Shown one piece after another: positions 47,553 to 58,591 of a stretch of DNA of 64,000 nucleotides. A program made the position numbers and the translations under genes. Under the pieces are notes generated by a model. The model did no database searches, was not told where the DNA came from, and saw only the letters and a list, made by a program, of their open reading frames with translations. The stretch spans positions 98,288,880-98,352,879 of the forward strand of contig NC_063162.1 of NCBI RefSeq assembly GCF_023159225.1. Reading direction: 5' to 3'. Source of the DNA: Perognathus longimembris pacificus. Taxonomy: Eukaryota; Chordata; Mammalia; Rodentia; Heteromyidae. Every line of letters starts with the position of its first letter. Positions within the stretch are counted from its first letter, which is position 1.

Positions 47553-48235
47553 AGTGGTTTATCATTTAGGTTAATATTTTCAACATACTATGTGAAATTA
47601 TTTCAATTTTTCTATTTTTTTTCCCACGGCAATGACATTTTATGAATCTTGTGCAATGTCCCTTAGTTTTGGTTTTCTATGAATATTATTTCTGTTGAAT
47701 GGGTTTTCTCATAACTAGACAGGGGTTATGCATTTTGAAAGAAATGCAATGTAAGTATATCAGGAACAGTAAGATTGTCATTTTGAAGATATCATTACTC
47801 CTTAGGCAAATATAGTGTATGCTAGGTTTGGCCTCTGTAATTTCATATGTTCAATTACTAATCAACTTCTATTAATAATTTTAGCATCCCTTTAGGATTC
47901 TTGCCTGCATTACCATTTTTATGGTGTTACAAATCTAACTCCTTTACTTTTGTTTTTATTTTCACATTCTCCTATAAGGAATAGCTTTCTGTTCCTTGTT
48001 TGTCTGTCTTTTAGTTTATACCAGTAAGGGCTACTGGATTCTTTTTCCTCACAACAAGTAAAAGCTCCTGACATAACTAATTACTGTATCTCTTAAATTG
48101 GCTAGATTTGGCTAGTGGTCAATATTTCCCTTTAACATTCTCTTTCACACATTTTTCTCAGCCCCATCATTTTTATTATGGATAGTTATCATCCACAACA
48201 ATCATAGGAAGTCTGTTAAAATTTAAAAAACAACA
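47553..48235. other. Unique DNA, nothing recognised
   Basis: AT-rich, no gene or repeat recognised. Confidence 0.35.
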
Positions 48236-48980
48236 CTGAGACAAAAATCTCATGAGATAAAAATTAACCATTTAAAATGTATCACCTACAAATTCAGTAG
48301 CATTTAATACTTTTATAGCTTTGGGCAACCATGAATCATATATGTTTTAAAATATTTTTACAACACCAAAGAAAATCCTGTGCTCATTAAGCAGTTGTTC
48401 TCCATTCACCCTTCTTTCAAGCTCCTGGCAATCACCACTCTTTATGAATTTATCCTGGAAATTTCATATAAATGGCATCATACTATAAGTATCCTTTTGT
48501 GCTCAAGTTCTTTCTAATGTTTTCTAGGCTCATCTACATTCATGTGGAATTGTAACAGGAATTGATATTTCACTCCTTTAGAGGCTGAAAAATATGTATA
48601 TACTACATTTGATCCATCGTCAGGTATTTGTGATTCCTTCCATTTTGGCTTTTGTGGATAGTGCTACTGTGAGCATTATTGTACATATATTTGTTTAAAT
48701 ACCCATTTTCAATTTTAGAGGATATGTGCCCAGGAATGGAATGACTGGTGAGGCAATGTTTACTCAGTTTTTCATCACTGTAACAAATGGCTGTGGAAAA
48801 TTAAGTTCCAAAGGAAGGGTTTATTTTGGCTCCTGGTCTCAGAGAAGCTTCAGTCCATGGATGGCTTGGCCTGGTATATCTGGGCTGTGGAATGCCTTGT
48901 CAGAAAACAGCTGCTGACCTAATGAAAACCCAGGAAGAGCAAGAGACCAAGAGAAAAGTGGGATACTAGATATGGGACGA

Positions 48981-49192
48981 AGCAGGGCCTTGGTGGCTCA
49001 TACTTATAATTGTACTCAGGAGGATGAGATTTGAGAATCGGGGTTTGAAGACTGCCCAGGAAGGAAAGCCTGTGAGATCCTTATCTCCAATAAAATAGCA
49101 GGAAGTGGCTCAAGTGGTAGAGCACTAGCCTTGAGCAAAAAAGAGGCTCAGGGGCAGCGCCCAGGCCCTGAGTTCAAGCCCTAGGACAAGCC
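48981..49192 (+). mobile_element. Hybrid SINE (7SL-like left, tRNA-like right)
   Basis: Left arm: 'ttggtggctcatacttataa', 'actcaggaggatgagatttg', 'ggaaagcctgtgagatcctt'. The linker is short ('tccaataaaatagcagg'). Right arm: A-box-like 'tggctcaagtgg' at 49106-49117, 'agcactagccttgagcaaaa', B-box-like 'gagttcaagcc' at 49170-49180, end 'ctaggacaagcc'. Its tail is a long purine array. Flanking 'tatgggac' and 'tatggac' may be the target-site duplication. Confidence 0.88.
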
Positions 49193-49296
49193 AGAAAAGA
49201 AGGAGGAGGAGGAGGAAGAGGGCAAGGGGGAGAAGAAGATGGGGGAGGGAAGGAGGAGAAGGGGAGAGGGTAAGTGAGGGGAGGAGGGGGAGGAGG
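49193..49296. repeat. Purine-only (GGA/GAA)n tail of a SINE
   Basis: About 100 bases of almost only A and G directly after the hybrid SINE. Most likely its A tail converted to a G/A microsatellite. The reverse frame is Leu/Pro/Ser-rich for this reason. Confidence 0.88.
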
Positions 49297-49905
49297 TATG
49301 GACCCAGAGGAGCAGGGTACAAGATATGTCCTTCAAAGACATACTCCCAGCGACATTCCTCTTTCAACTAGGTATCACCTCCTATGTCTTCACTGCCCTT
49401 CCAATAATGTCATCCAATTGTCCCTTCTGTCAATGACTGTGCAGCCCACATGCTGCCATCATGACCAGAAAGTTCCATCATCTGGTAGCTAAGCCTTTAA
49501 CGCATGAACGGTTGTGGCACCATTTTAGATTCAAATCAAAGCAGATGGTAGTTCTATGTTTAACATGAGGAATCACTGAATTGCTTTTCAAAGTGGCTAA
49601 ACCAGTTTGCAGACCAGTTATATTCAAGGATTATATTTATATACATCCTCACCAACACTTTGTAGTTTCCATTGTTTTGTTTGATCCTCACAATTTTCCT
49701 GGGTACGAATTGGCATCACATCATTTGATTTGTATTTCTCTATGACTAATACTGTGGATAATCTTTTCCCATACTTAAGCATTTACATATATATATATAT
49801 TTTTTTTGGCAGGGGAATATTCATTCAAATCCTTTGTCCATTTTTAAAGGCAAGTTGCTGCTTTGTCATTGAATTGTAAAATGTCTTTATACGTTGTACA
49901 TATTA

Positions 49906-50340
49906 GCTATATGGAACACATAAGTAAAGTCATGATATTATCTTCTGATCTAAAATTTAAGCAAAACATTTGATGTAGCAATCGTGTCAAAATATTCAAG
50001 TAAGAAGTCTTTTAAAATTACATATTTGAAATTTGAAGTTATCTGCTTATGTCATAAAGAAATGTAGATTTGTTGTAATTTACATATCTATGATTCAACT
50101 AAAATATATGTTAGTCTTAGGATCCATACCACCTTCAACAAGGCTATCGTAGTATAGTAAAACATTTTGGGGTTTCCTAGGATTTCAGCAATCAAAATTC
50201 ACTAAGGAAAAGCATTTCAAACTCAGGACTTCTCTGAAAAGCTTACATTGGCAAACATTGTGAAATCATCTTTGCAAAACCAATTTATCCTAGAAGATTT
50301 CTTTTTAATTAAAAGGAATCACAGAAACAGCAGGACAAAG
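49906..50340. other. Unique AT-rich DNA
   Basis: No repeat or gene recognised. Confidence 0.35.
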
Positions 50341-50344
50341 AATG

Positions 50345-50532
50345 AACTAATGCAACAGTGATACTCACTAGACACTGTCTTGGAAATGAACTTTACAACA
50401 TAAGATGGGGAGTGGGGATGTTAAGCAGGAGAAAAATGAGGGAAGGGTAACAATGTTTAAAAAGAAATGCACTCATTACCTTACTTATGTAACTGTAAAC
50501 CCTCTGTTCATTACCTTTGCAATATTTTTTAA
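50345..50532 (+). mobile_element. 5'-truncated LINE-1 3' end
   Basis: 'gcaacagtgatactcactag', 'acactgtcttggaaatgaac', a G-rich tract, 'actcattaccttacttatgt', 'aactgtaaaccctctgttca', 'ttacctttgcaatatttttt'. Close to the 44290 copy and somewhat more diverged. Confidence 0.82.
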
Positions 50533-50535
50533 ACC

Positions 50536-51083
50536 CTCTTATTTTCTTAATCAAAATGTCTAGTCATTAGTTGTAAGCAGATAATACCTTCTTTAACAAC
50601 AGCAAGTAAATGTTTTCCTAGCCACTGTCTATATATGATTTCTCCTGTAGGTGCTATTACTCATCAACTGAACACTGTTCACCATTTGTCACAAATTTTC
50701 AGTCATGTAGCTATACTATAAATTTAGGAGTGCTTTGCAGCACATTGCTTTAATGACACTTTCAGAGACAATGTTTTCTTTTGAGATAGAGCCTACAACT
50801 CTCTAACAATATTGTGGTGTTCAATATTTTTTTCAATTGAGTTTGTAGCTTTCTTTCATTATCCAAAATACTTTTGAACTTTACACATTGATAGGTGTTT
50901 TTCTCACTACCATTTTACATACATACCTCCATTCCTGACAAAAATGTGAATTACTTTAGCTCAAAGTTGTTTTCCTTTCAACTTATAAATGTATGTCATG
51001 AATTCTGAATCATATTTATCTCCTCTTTTGTGTTATGTATGGACTGTCTTGAAGGAGGGTGGAGTAGGCCACCCCTAAATCTA
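50536..51083. other. Unique DNA flanking the full-length LINE-1
   Basis: AT-rich, no gene or repeat recognised. Ends at the LINE-1 target-site duplication. Confidence 0.4.
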
Positions 51084-51098
51084 AACTGTTACCTTTTC
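51084..51098. repeat. Left target-site duplication of LINE-1
   Basis: 15 bp 'aactgttaccttttc', identical to 59115-59129. It marks the 3' (poly-A) side of the minus-strand element. Confidence 0.93.
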
Positions 51099-51636
51099 TT
51101 TTTTTTTCTTTTTATTTATTTATATATATATTATCAAAATGAATTACAGAGAGGTTACAGTTTCATACATTAGGCATTGGATACATTTCTTGTACTGTTT
51201 GTTACATTGTCCTTCGTTGCCCCCTCCCCCTCCCCCTCTCCCTTTCCCTTCCCCCCACCATGAGTTGTTCAGTTCATTTACACCAAACAGTTTTGCAAGT
51301 ATTGCTTTTGTAGTTGTTTGTCTTTTTTTTACCCTGAGTCTCTTCATTTTGGTATTCACTTCCAATTTCCTAGTTCTAATACCAGTATACGCGGTATCCA
51401 ATATATTCAGAGAAGATTCAGAGAAAGTGTAGGTACAACCACAGGAAGCTGATACAAGAAGATCTTCAATAATAGAGGCTACAGTTACATATGGCACGTT
51501 GAAAGTAGTTACAACTGTGATATAATAATCATTTCCAAAACATGGAGTTCATTTCACTTAGCATTATCTTATGTGTTCATAAGGGTATAGCTATTGGGCT
51601 CCTGTGATCCTCTGCTGTGACTTGCCTAAACCTGTT
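51099..51636 (-). other. LINE-1 3'UTR with polypurine tract
   Basis: About 540 bases between the ORF2 stop and the A-rich end. On the plus strand a C/T tract at about 51220-51263 is built of CCCCCT units, so the transcript carries runs of G4-5 typical of LINE-1 3'UTR G-quadruplex tracts. It ends in AT-rich sequence in place of a pure poly-A tail. Confidence 0.85.
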
Positions 51637-52234
51637 CTAATTATTCCCTATAAGGGAGACCATAGAGTCCATGTTTCTTTGGGCCTGGCTCACTTCACTT
51701 AGTATAACATTTTCCAAGTCCTTCCATTTCCTTACAATGGGGCAATGTCATTTTTTCTGATACAGGCATAAAATTCCATTGTGTATATGTACCACATTTT
51801 CCTGATCCACTCATCTACTAAGGGGCATCTGGGTTGGTTCCAAATTCAAGCTATGACAAATTGTGTTGCGATGAACATTGTTGTGCTGGTGGCTTTAGTG
51901 TGATTTTGTTTGTGGTCTTTTGGATAGATACCCAAAAGTGGGGCTGCTGGGTCATAGGGGAGATCTATGTTTAGCCTTCTGAGGAATCTCCATACCACTT
52001 GCCAGAGTGGCTGAATCAGTTTATATTCCCACCAGCAATGAAGTAGCTCCCTTTTGGCCACATCACCTCCAACAGTTGTTATTGTTAGTTTTCTTGATAT
52101 AGGACATTCTTACTGGGGGGAGATGGAATCTCAATGTTGTTTTGATTTGCATTTCTTTTATGGCCAGTGATGTAGAGCACTTTTTCATATGTCTCTGGGC
52201 CATTCTCATTTGCTCACCAGAGAAGTGTCTTTTT

Positions 52235-52440
52235 TTTTTTTTTTTTTTGGCCAGTCCTGGGCCTTGGACTCAGGGCCTGAGCACTGTCCCTGGCTTCTTC
52301 CTGCTCAAGGCTAGCACTCTGCCACTTGAGCCACAGCGCCGCTTCTGGCCGTTTTTCTGTATATGTGGTGCTGGGGAATCGAACCTAGGGCCTCGTGTAT
52401 CCGAGGCAGGCACTCTTGCCACTAGGCTATATCCCCAGCC
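52235..52440 (-). mobile_element. IDL-Geo SINE nested in LINE-1 ORF2
   Basis: Complete minus-strand dimer, tail at left (T run 52230-52248). The head reads 'ggggctggggatatagcctag', the B-box region 'taggttcgattcc', the right arm 'tggctcaagtggcagagtg'. The flanking duplication 'ccagagaagtgtcttttt' is at 52217-52234 and 52441-52458. Same orientation as the LINE-1. Its sequence is almost identical to the opposite-strand copy at 53814. Confidence 0.95.
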
Positions 52441-53813
52441 CCAGAGAAGTGTCTTTTTAAGTCTCTAGCCCACTTGATTAAGGGGCTATTGGTTTTTTGC
52501 GGTTTTGTTTTGGAGGAAGGTAATTTTTTTAGTTCTGCATATATTTTAGATATGAGGCCTTTGGTCCATTGAATGGCCAGTAAAGATCTTCTCCCAGTCT
52601 GTGGTCTTTCTGTTTATCTTGAGAGCTATATCCTTTGCCCTGCAGACGCTCTGCAGTTTGATGCAGTCCCATTTGTCTAACCTTTCTTTCATTTGTAGCT
52701 TTTCTGGGTCTTTGTTAAGAAAGTTCCGTCCTGTGCCAAGGAGCGCAAGTGTTTCTCCTACTCCTTCGATTAGTGTTTACATGGTGTCTATTTTGATTTC
52801 TAGGTCTTTGATCCATTTGGAATTGATTTTGGTGCAGGGTGATATACAAGGATTTAGTTTTAGTTTGTTGCATGTGTTGAAACAGCTTTGCCAGTACCAT
52901 TTGTTAAAGAGGCTATCTTTCTTCCAGACTATTGTTTTGGATCCTTTATCAAAGATTAAGTGGGCGTAGTTCTGTGGGTTCATTTCTGGGTCTTCAATTC
53001 TGTTCCATTGGTCTTCAGGCCTGTTCCGGTGCCAATACCAAGCTGTTTTTTATTACTATAGCTTTATAATACAGCTTGAAGTTGGCTATTGTAATTACTG
53101 CAGCACCTTTCTTTCTGCTTAGGATTGTTTTTGCTATTCTAGGTCTTTTATTGTTCCATATGAATTTCTGGATTGCTTCCTCTATTTCATTAAAAAATGG
53201 TGTTGGGATATTAATGGGTATTGCATTGAATTTGTAGATAGACTTTGGCAATATTGCCATTTTGATTATATTAATTCTCCCAGTCCAGGAGCATGGGAGG
53301 TTTTTCCATTTCCTTAGTTCTGCCTTAATTTCATTTTTCATGTTTTTAAAGTTCTCATCATAGAGGTCTTTCACTTCTTTGGTTAAGGTTATTCCTAGGT
53401 ACTTTATGTTTTTTGAGGCTATTGGAAAAAGGAGTTGCTTTCCTGATTTCAGCCTTGGTCTTTGGTTCATTAGCATAGAGAAAGGCTGTTGAGTTTTGTG
53501 GGTTTATTTTATATCCTGCAACTTTGCCAAAGTTTTGGATCAGCTCTAGTAGCTTGGGGGTAGAGTCTATGGGGTTCTTTAGGTATAGGATCATCATCTG
53601 TGAAGAGAGAAAGTTTAACTTCATCTTTTCCTATTTGGATCCCCTTTATATTTTCTTCTTGCCTAATTGCTCTGGCTAGGAATTCTAGTACTATATTGAA
53701 GAGAAAGGGAGAGAGTGGACATCCCTGTCTTGTTCCTGATTTTAAAGGGAATGGCTTTAGATTTTCACCATTTAGAGTTATGCTTGCTGTTGGTTTGTCA
53801 AAAACTGCCTTGA

Positions 53814-54003
53814 GGGCTGGGGATATAGCCTAGTGGCAAGAGTGCCTGCCTCGGATACACGAGGCCCTAGGTTCGATTCCCCAGCACCACATATACAGAA
53901 AAACGGCCAGAAGGGGCGCTGTGGCTCAAGTGGCAGAGTGCTAGCCTTGAGCAAGAAGAAGCCAGGGACAGTGCTCAGGCCCTGAGTCCAAGCCCCAGGA
54001 CTG

Positions 54004-54035
<32 letters not shown>
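53814..54035 (+). mobile_element. IDL-Geo SINE nested in LINE-1 ORF2, opposite strand
   Basis: The clearest sense-strand copy. ID monomer with A-box 'tagcctagtgg' at 53826-53836 and B-box 'ggttcgattcc' at 53870-53880. Linker 'accacatatacagaaaaacg'. Right monomer with A-box-like 'tggctcaagtgg' at 53922-53933 and B-box-like 'agtccaagccc' at 53985-53995, ending 'caggactggc'. Its A tail exceeds 30 uninterrupted bases. The 13-bp duplication 'aaaactgccttga' lies at 53801-53813 and 54036-54048. Intact promoter boxes and a long pure tail mark it as young. Confidence 0.97.
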
Positions 54036-54041
<6 letters not shown>

Positions 54042-56003
54042 GCCTTGATTATATTCAGGAATGATCCCTGGAATCCCAATTTTTCCGGGGCTTTTAGCAT
54101 AAATGGGTGCTGGATTTTAACAAACGCTTTCTCCACATCGAGTGATATAACCATGTGGTTCTTTACCTTGCTCCTGTTGATATGGTGAATTGCATTAATT
54201 GACTTGCATATATTAAACCAACTTTGCATCCCTGGGATGAATCCAGTTTGATCATTGTGTATGATTTTTTTGATGACCTGTTGAAGTCTATTGGCCAGAA
54301 TTTTGTTGAGAATTTTTGAGTCTATGTTCATCAGGGAAATCGGTCTATAGTCCTCTTTCCATGATGAGTCCCTGCCTGGTTTTGAGATGAGGGTTATACT
54401 GGCTTCATAGAAAGTGTCTGGTAGTGAACGTTCTCTTTCAATTTCATTGAAGAGTTAAAAGAAATATTGGTGTAAGTTCTGTTTTGAAGGCCTTGTAGAA
54501 TCTGCTGTGAATCCGTCTGGACCTGGGCTTTTCTTGGATGGGAGATCACTTATTGCCATTTCTATTTCAATACTGGATATGGGTCTGTTTAGAAGGTTTA
54601 AATCTTCATGGTTGAGTTTGTGGATATGAGATTTTCTAGAAAATCATCCATTTCTTCCAAGTTCTTGAATTTGTTGGCATAAAGGTTTGCAAAATAGTCC
54701 CTTATTATGGTATGAATTTTGGTTGTTTCTGTGGTGATGTTACCTGATTCATCTCTTATCTTGTTTAATTGAGTGTGCTGCCTTCGTTTTTTGGTCAGGT
54801 TTGCTAGGGGTCTGTCTATCTTGTTGATTTTTTCCAAGAGCCAACTCTTTGTTTTGTTGATTCTTTCGATGGTTTTTTTCGTCTCTAATTGATTTAATTC
54901 TGATTTGATTTTAATTATTTGCTTCCATCTATTGTCTTGGGGTTTGGCTTGTTGTTCTCTTTCAAGTAAATTAAGGTGCTTCCTTAAATGATTGAGTTGC
55001 TGTTTCTCCAGTTTGTTGGTGTATGCATTCAGAGATATACATTTTCCTCTGAGTACTGCCTTTGCTGTGTCCCAAAGGAGATGGTACTTTGTGTCATCAT
55101 CTTGGTTGAATTTCATAAAAATTTGAATTTCTCTTTTAATTTCTTCAATGACCAACTGCTGATGGTTCAGCAGTGTGTTCTTTAGTCTCCATGAACTGTA
55201 GGATTTTCTGTGGTGGCTGTTTCAGTTGAGCTCTAATTTTATTCCATTGTGGTCTGAGAGAATGCAGGGAATGGTTTTGATACTTCTGAATTTGTACAGA
55301 CTTTCTTTGTGACCAAAGATGTGATCTATTTTGGAGAATGTTCCATGTGCCGCTGGGAAGAATGTGTGTTCTGTTGTTGCAGGGTGGAATATTCTGTAGA
55401 AGTCAATTAATTCTAGTTGGTCTATGCAATTGTTTAGTTCTGTGGTTTCTTTGTTCAGTTTTTGGCGTGTTGATCTATCCAGAGGTGATAGTGGAGTGTT
55501 AAAGTCCTCAACTATCAATGTGTTTGGGTCTATGAGTGTTTTTAGAGTCAGTAGTGTTTGATTAAGTTGGGAGCTCCTGTATTTGGTGTGTAGATATTTA
55601 GGATGGTTATATCTTCCTGTAGGAGAGATCCCTTTACTAGCATGTAATAACCTTCTTTGTCTCTTCTTACCTTTTTTAATTTGAAGTCAATTTTGTCTGA
55701 TACTAGGATTGCAACTCCGGCCTGCTTATGGGGGCCATTTGCTTGATAGATTTGGTTCCAGCCTTTCACTTTTAGAAGATGTTTACTTTTGCTGGACTGA
55801 TGAGTCTCTTCGAGGCAGCAGAAAGATGGATCTTGATTTTTGATCCAACTTATGAGCCTATGTCATTTGATTGGCGAATTAAGTCCATTAATGTTGAGAG
55901 TTAGGATTGAGAGCTGATCATTTGTTCCTTTCATTATCCCTATCTTGTTAAAGGCTGAGACTTCCCATTTGTTGATCTGTTATTCTGGTTTACTATTTAG
56001 GGT

Positions 56004-57124
56004 TCATTTTTCTCTCTGCATTGGGATCTTGATTATTTTCCCTGTATAGTACATCTTTGAGGATTTTTTTGTAAAGCTGGTTTGGTGGAGATATATTGTT
56101 TCAGTTTTTCCTTACTGTGGAAGACTTTTATTTGACCTTTGGCTCAGAATGAGAGTTTAGCTGGGTACAGTATTCTTGGTTGGTAGTTATTTTTATTTAG
56201 GGTTTGGCATACCTCATTCCAGGCTCTCCTTGCTTTCATGGTTTCTGCTGAGAAGTCTGGCGTAATTCTGATTGCTTTTCCTTTATATGTCATTGTTTTC
56301 TTCTCCCTAATAGCTTTAAGGATTCTTTTCTTGGACTCTATTTATCCTGTTTTGATCACAATGTGTCAGTGGGATGTCCTATTCTGGTCTGGTCTGTTTG
56401 GGGTTCTAAATGCTTCTTGTATCTGTATAGGCCTATCTTTCTGGATATTTGGGAAGTTCTCGGCTAATATTCTGTTAAATAGGTTGCCTATTCCATTAAC
56501 TTGCTTCTCCAAGTTTTCCTCAACACCTATTATCTTTAAATTGGGCTTTCTGATTGTATCTTGAATCTCCTGGAGTGATCTCTTTTGTTGATTGGATTGG
56601 TTTTGTATTGCTTTTTGATCTTTCTCCATAGATTCTAGAGAATCTTCTGCTCCTGAGATTCGATCCTCTGCTTCAGTTAGTCGGGACTGTAGGCTAGCTA
56701 CTTGATTTCGAATCTCTTTTCCTTCAGACTGGTCTTTCCTGATGTTTTCCATGTCCTTGATATAATTATCTCTTAGGTCCTGCTGGACTTCTTTACTTCA
56801 TTAACTTCATTAATTTGGTTTTGGGTGCTGTCTCTCAAATCTTTTAGCTTGGTAGTTATCTTTTCATTTGACTCTTGGAGCTCATATCTTTCTATTTGTG
56901 GAGGCCATGAGATTCTCCATTAATTTTCGCTTTGCCTCCACACGCTCTAGAATAATTGACTGAAGAGATTCCAACTTTTCATTTATCATGTTTATCAGTA
57001 AACTTTGTAGAACATTTTGAGGGTTCTCTTCTATGTCTTTGATTGACTGCTCTGCTTCCTGCTTGTTTTGAGTGGGAGATAATACTCCATTGTTTGCCAT
57101 CCTTCTTGTGTTTCTTCTGCCCAT
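56004..57124 (-). pseudogene. LINE-1 ORF1 (RNA-binding chaperone), disrupted
   Basis: The likely start is the ATG complementary to 57122-57124, giving 'MGRRNTRRMANNG'. An upstream in-frame ATG at 57166 adds 14 residues that do not look like ORF1. The N-terminal frame stays open to 56882. After a frame break (56753-56881) a second open segment at 56752-56366 shows a heptad-rich coiled coil ('VASLQSRLTEAEDRISGAEDS') and the start of the RNA-binding domain ('NLKIIGVEENLEKQ', 'ENFPNIQKDRPIQIQEAFRT'). The reading then breaks again before a terminal segment ending '...QREK' at 56004-56006. ORF1p trimerises through the coiled coil and coats LINE-1 RNA. About 373 codons in all, typical of the family. 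Confidence 0.9.
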
Positions 57125-57236
57125 TTGGATTGGGAATGCTAATCTACAAGCACCTGTGAGCACCATTTAAGCCCCAAAGCAGACCTTACCAAGCACTGTT
57201 GTGTAAATCTTAGAAGTTCACAATTATATATGGATA

Positions 57237-57332
57237 ACTTACTTATTTACTTATTTACTGTTTTTACTTATTTACTTATTTACTTATTTACTGTATTTAC
57301 TGTTTACTTATTTACTGTTACTTATTTACTGT
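57237..57332. repeat. (TTAC)n-like tandem repeat in LINE-1 5'UTR
   Basis: TTACTTAT and TTTACTG units repeated irregularly over about 95 bases just upstream of ORF1. It is inside the element, so it is either inherited from the source element or expanded after insertion. Confidence 0.88.
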
Positions 57333-58591
57333 TACACCCCTATGAGCAATTCTTGTTCTTATATTAAGTTCTTTTTGGACTGGCTTTCCCTATGAACCCC
57401 TTTGATTCACTCGGAATAAGCAGGGATACCCTCTATCCAGTAACCAGGAGCCAATGGAATCTGGAGGTCCTAGAAGTAAGTCAGGAGGGTAAGTTTGAGG
57501 TAGTAAAGATACTAGAGTAAAATTTATGGTGGGGGGTGATGATTTTGGCTTAGTTTCAGTGACGTGGAAATGTGGAGGAGAGTAGAATGAGTAGAAAGAA
57601 CAAGGTTAAAATGATAGACAATGGAGAGTTAGCAGTGAAGAGTGGAGGTATTATTCATAGTAAAGTAATTTTTAAAGAAAGAGAATGCAAAGAGAAAAAT
57701 AAAGAAAAAATACTGGAAGACAGATGCACATAATAGAGAAAAATTATTTTAAAAAAATAAAAAGGAACAAAGAAAAAAATCAGGAAAAAAAAAACAAACA
57801 AAAAAGAACTCGATAGAACCATCAGGTAAAAATGGAAAACAAAAACAAACCAATTACGTTTCAGAAATGGAAATATATATTAAAAAAAAGGAAAGGTTAA
57901 AAAAGTTTGAGAAAAAATAAAAAAAATAATAAGGAGTCTTCCTTGTTTGGGTGGGCTTTCTACAGTCTCTGGTTTCCTTGCAATGGTCTGCAGTCTATTC
58001 TGCCACTTGGCTGGTTTTACTTGCTTTCAGTTCGCAGGCGCTGGATCTGCTCTGACCCTCTTCCCCTGTCAGTGAAATCTTGGGGCTCTGTGGTTCACAC
58101 AGCTTGCAGGTAAGACTTGGGTGTCCTCTGTAGATGGGGACGTGAACAGTCTTGAGAACCGTGGGTCCACCCATCTGCTGTAGGGCCGTTGCCTTTAATG
58201 CCTGGCTTTGAATAGCCTGTGGACTCAGCAGGATGGGGCACCTCTGGTCTGGTTTACCCAGCTGAGAGTTGCTCGCCTGGGGGACGTTCCTCCCTCCTGG
58301 GCAGAGCGGCCTCCTGGGTAGAGTACGGTATGGAATTCAGCTCCATTTTGGGCTGGGAATTGGGCTTCTAAACAGAACCGTTCTCTGTCTCTGGAACTGT
58401 TTGTTCTCCCGTGTGGCTGTTCTGTGCTGCCGGTATGGTAGCTGCTTGCCGCTTTTGCTTTTAATTGAGGAATTCCGGCGGTCCAGGCAGGCCACCTCTA
58501 GCTGAGCCGAGGCCCAGGATAAGCCCCCCCCACCCCACCCCACCCCGCCTGGGCAGGGGTCATACTCCTTGGTGGAGCTGGCTTTCACTGG

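Larger units (their letters stand above)
48757..49540 (+). mobile_element. Interspersed repeat of uncertain class, nested
   Basis: Starts 'ttactcagtttttcatcact', 'gtaacaaatggctgtggaaa', then 'agggtttattttggctcctg', 'gcttcagtccatggatggct'. After a SINE insertion it resumes about 49298 with 'gtacaagatatgtccttcaa', 'agacatactcccagcgacat', 'tatcacctcctatgtcttca', and ends near 'gctaagcctttaacgcatga'. I recognise the pattern as a common rodent interspersed repeat but cannot assign LTR or DNA class. A 63-codon frame over its start is not a gene. Confidence 0.55.
48236..49905 (-). mobile_element. Ancient LINE-1 3' region, split by insertions
   Basis: Left part 48236-48756 has the reversed old LINE-1 order: 'atcaccactctttatgaatt', 'ataaatggcatcatactata', 'gtagtgctactgtgagcatt'-like sequence, 'aggaatggaatgactggtg'. 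The right part resumes at about 49545 with 'ggaatcactgaattgctttt', 'caaagtggctaaaccagttt', 'catcctcaccaacactttgt', 'ttaaaggcaagttgctgctt'. The element is highly diverged and is the outermost host of the nest here. Confidence 0.7.
51637..55934 (-). pseudogene. LINE-1 ORF2 (endonuclease/reverse transcriptase), disrupted
   Basis: Start at an ATG complementary to 55932-55934, followed by the N-terminal endonuclease motif 'LTLNINGLNSPIK'. Endonuclease residues are recognisable: 'VAILVSDK', 'DFNTPLSPLDRS' (the usual GDFN glycine is Glu here), 'TFSKIDHI' and 'SDHNGIKLEL'. The RT palm follows: '[27 protein letters not shown]' in part at 54331-54240, and an FTDD box at 53593-53604. The C-terminal region ends with 'MDSMVSLIGNN' before a stop at 51637-51639. 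The endonuclease nicks target DNA and RT copies the RNA from that nick. The frame is broken at several points (near 55530, 55190-55220, 54340-54590, 53600 and 53015) and interrupted by SINEs at 53814-54035 and 52235-52440. Without the SINEs it is about 1,280 codons long. Confidence 0.93.

Noticed and set aside
48726..48917. 63-codon plus-strand frame with a protein-like composition
   Set aside because: It spans the junction of an old LINE-1 and an interspersed repeat.
51144..51497. 117-codon minus-strand frame
   Set aside because: Lies wholly in the LINE-1 3'UTR across the polypurine tract; a chance frame.
52601..52969. 122-codon plus-strand frame
   Set aside because: Antisense to LINE-1 ORF2, where long antisense frames arise from codon bias; no sign of independent coding.
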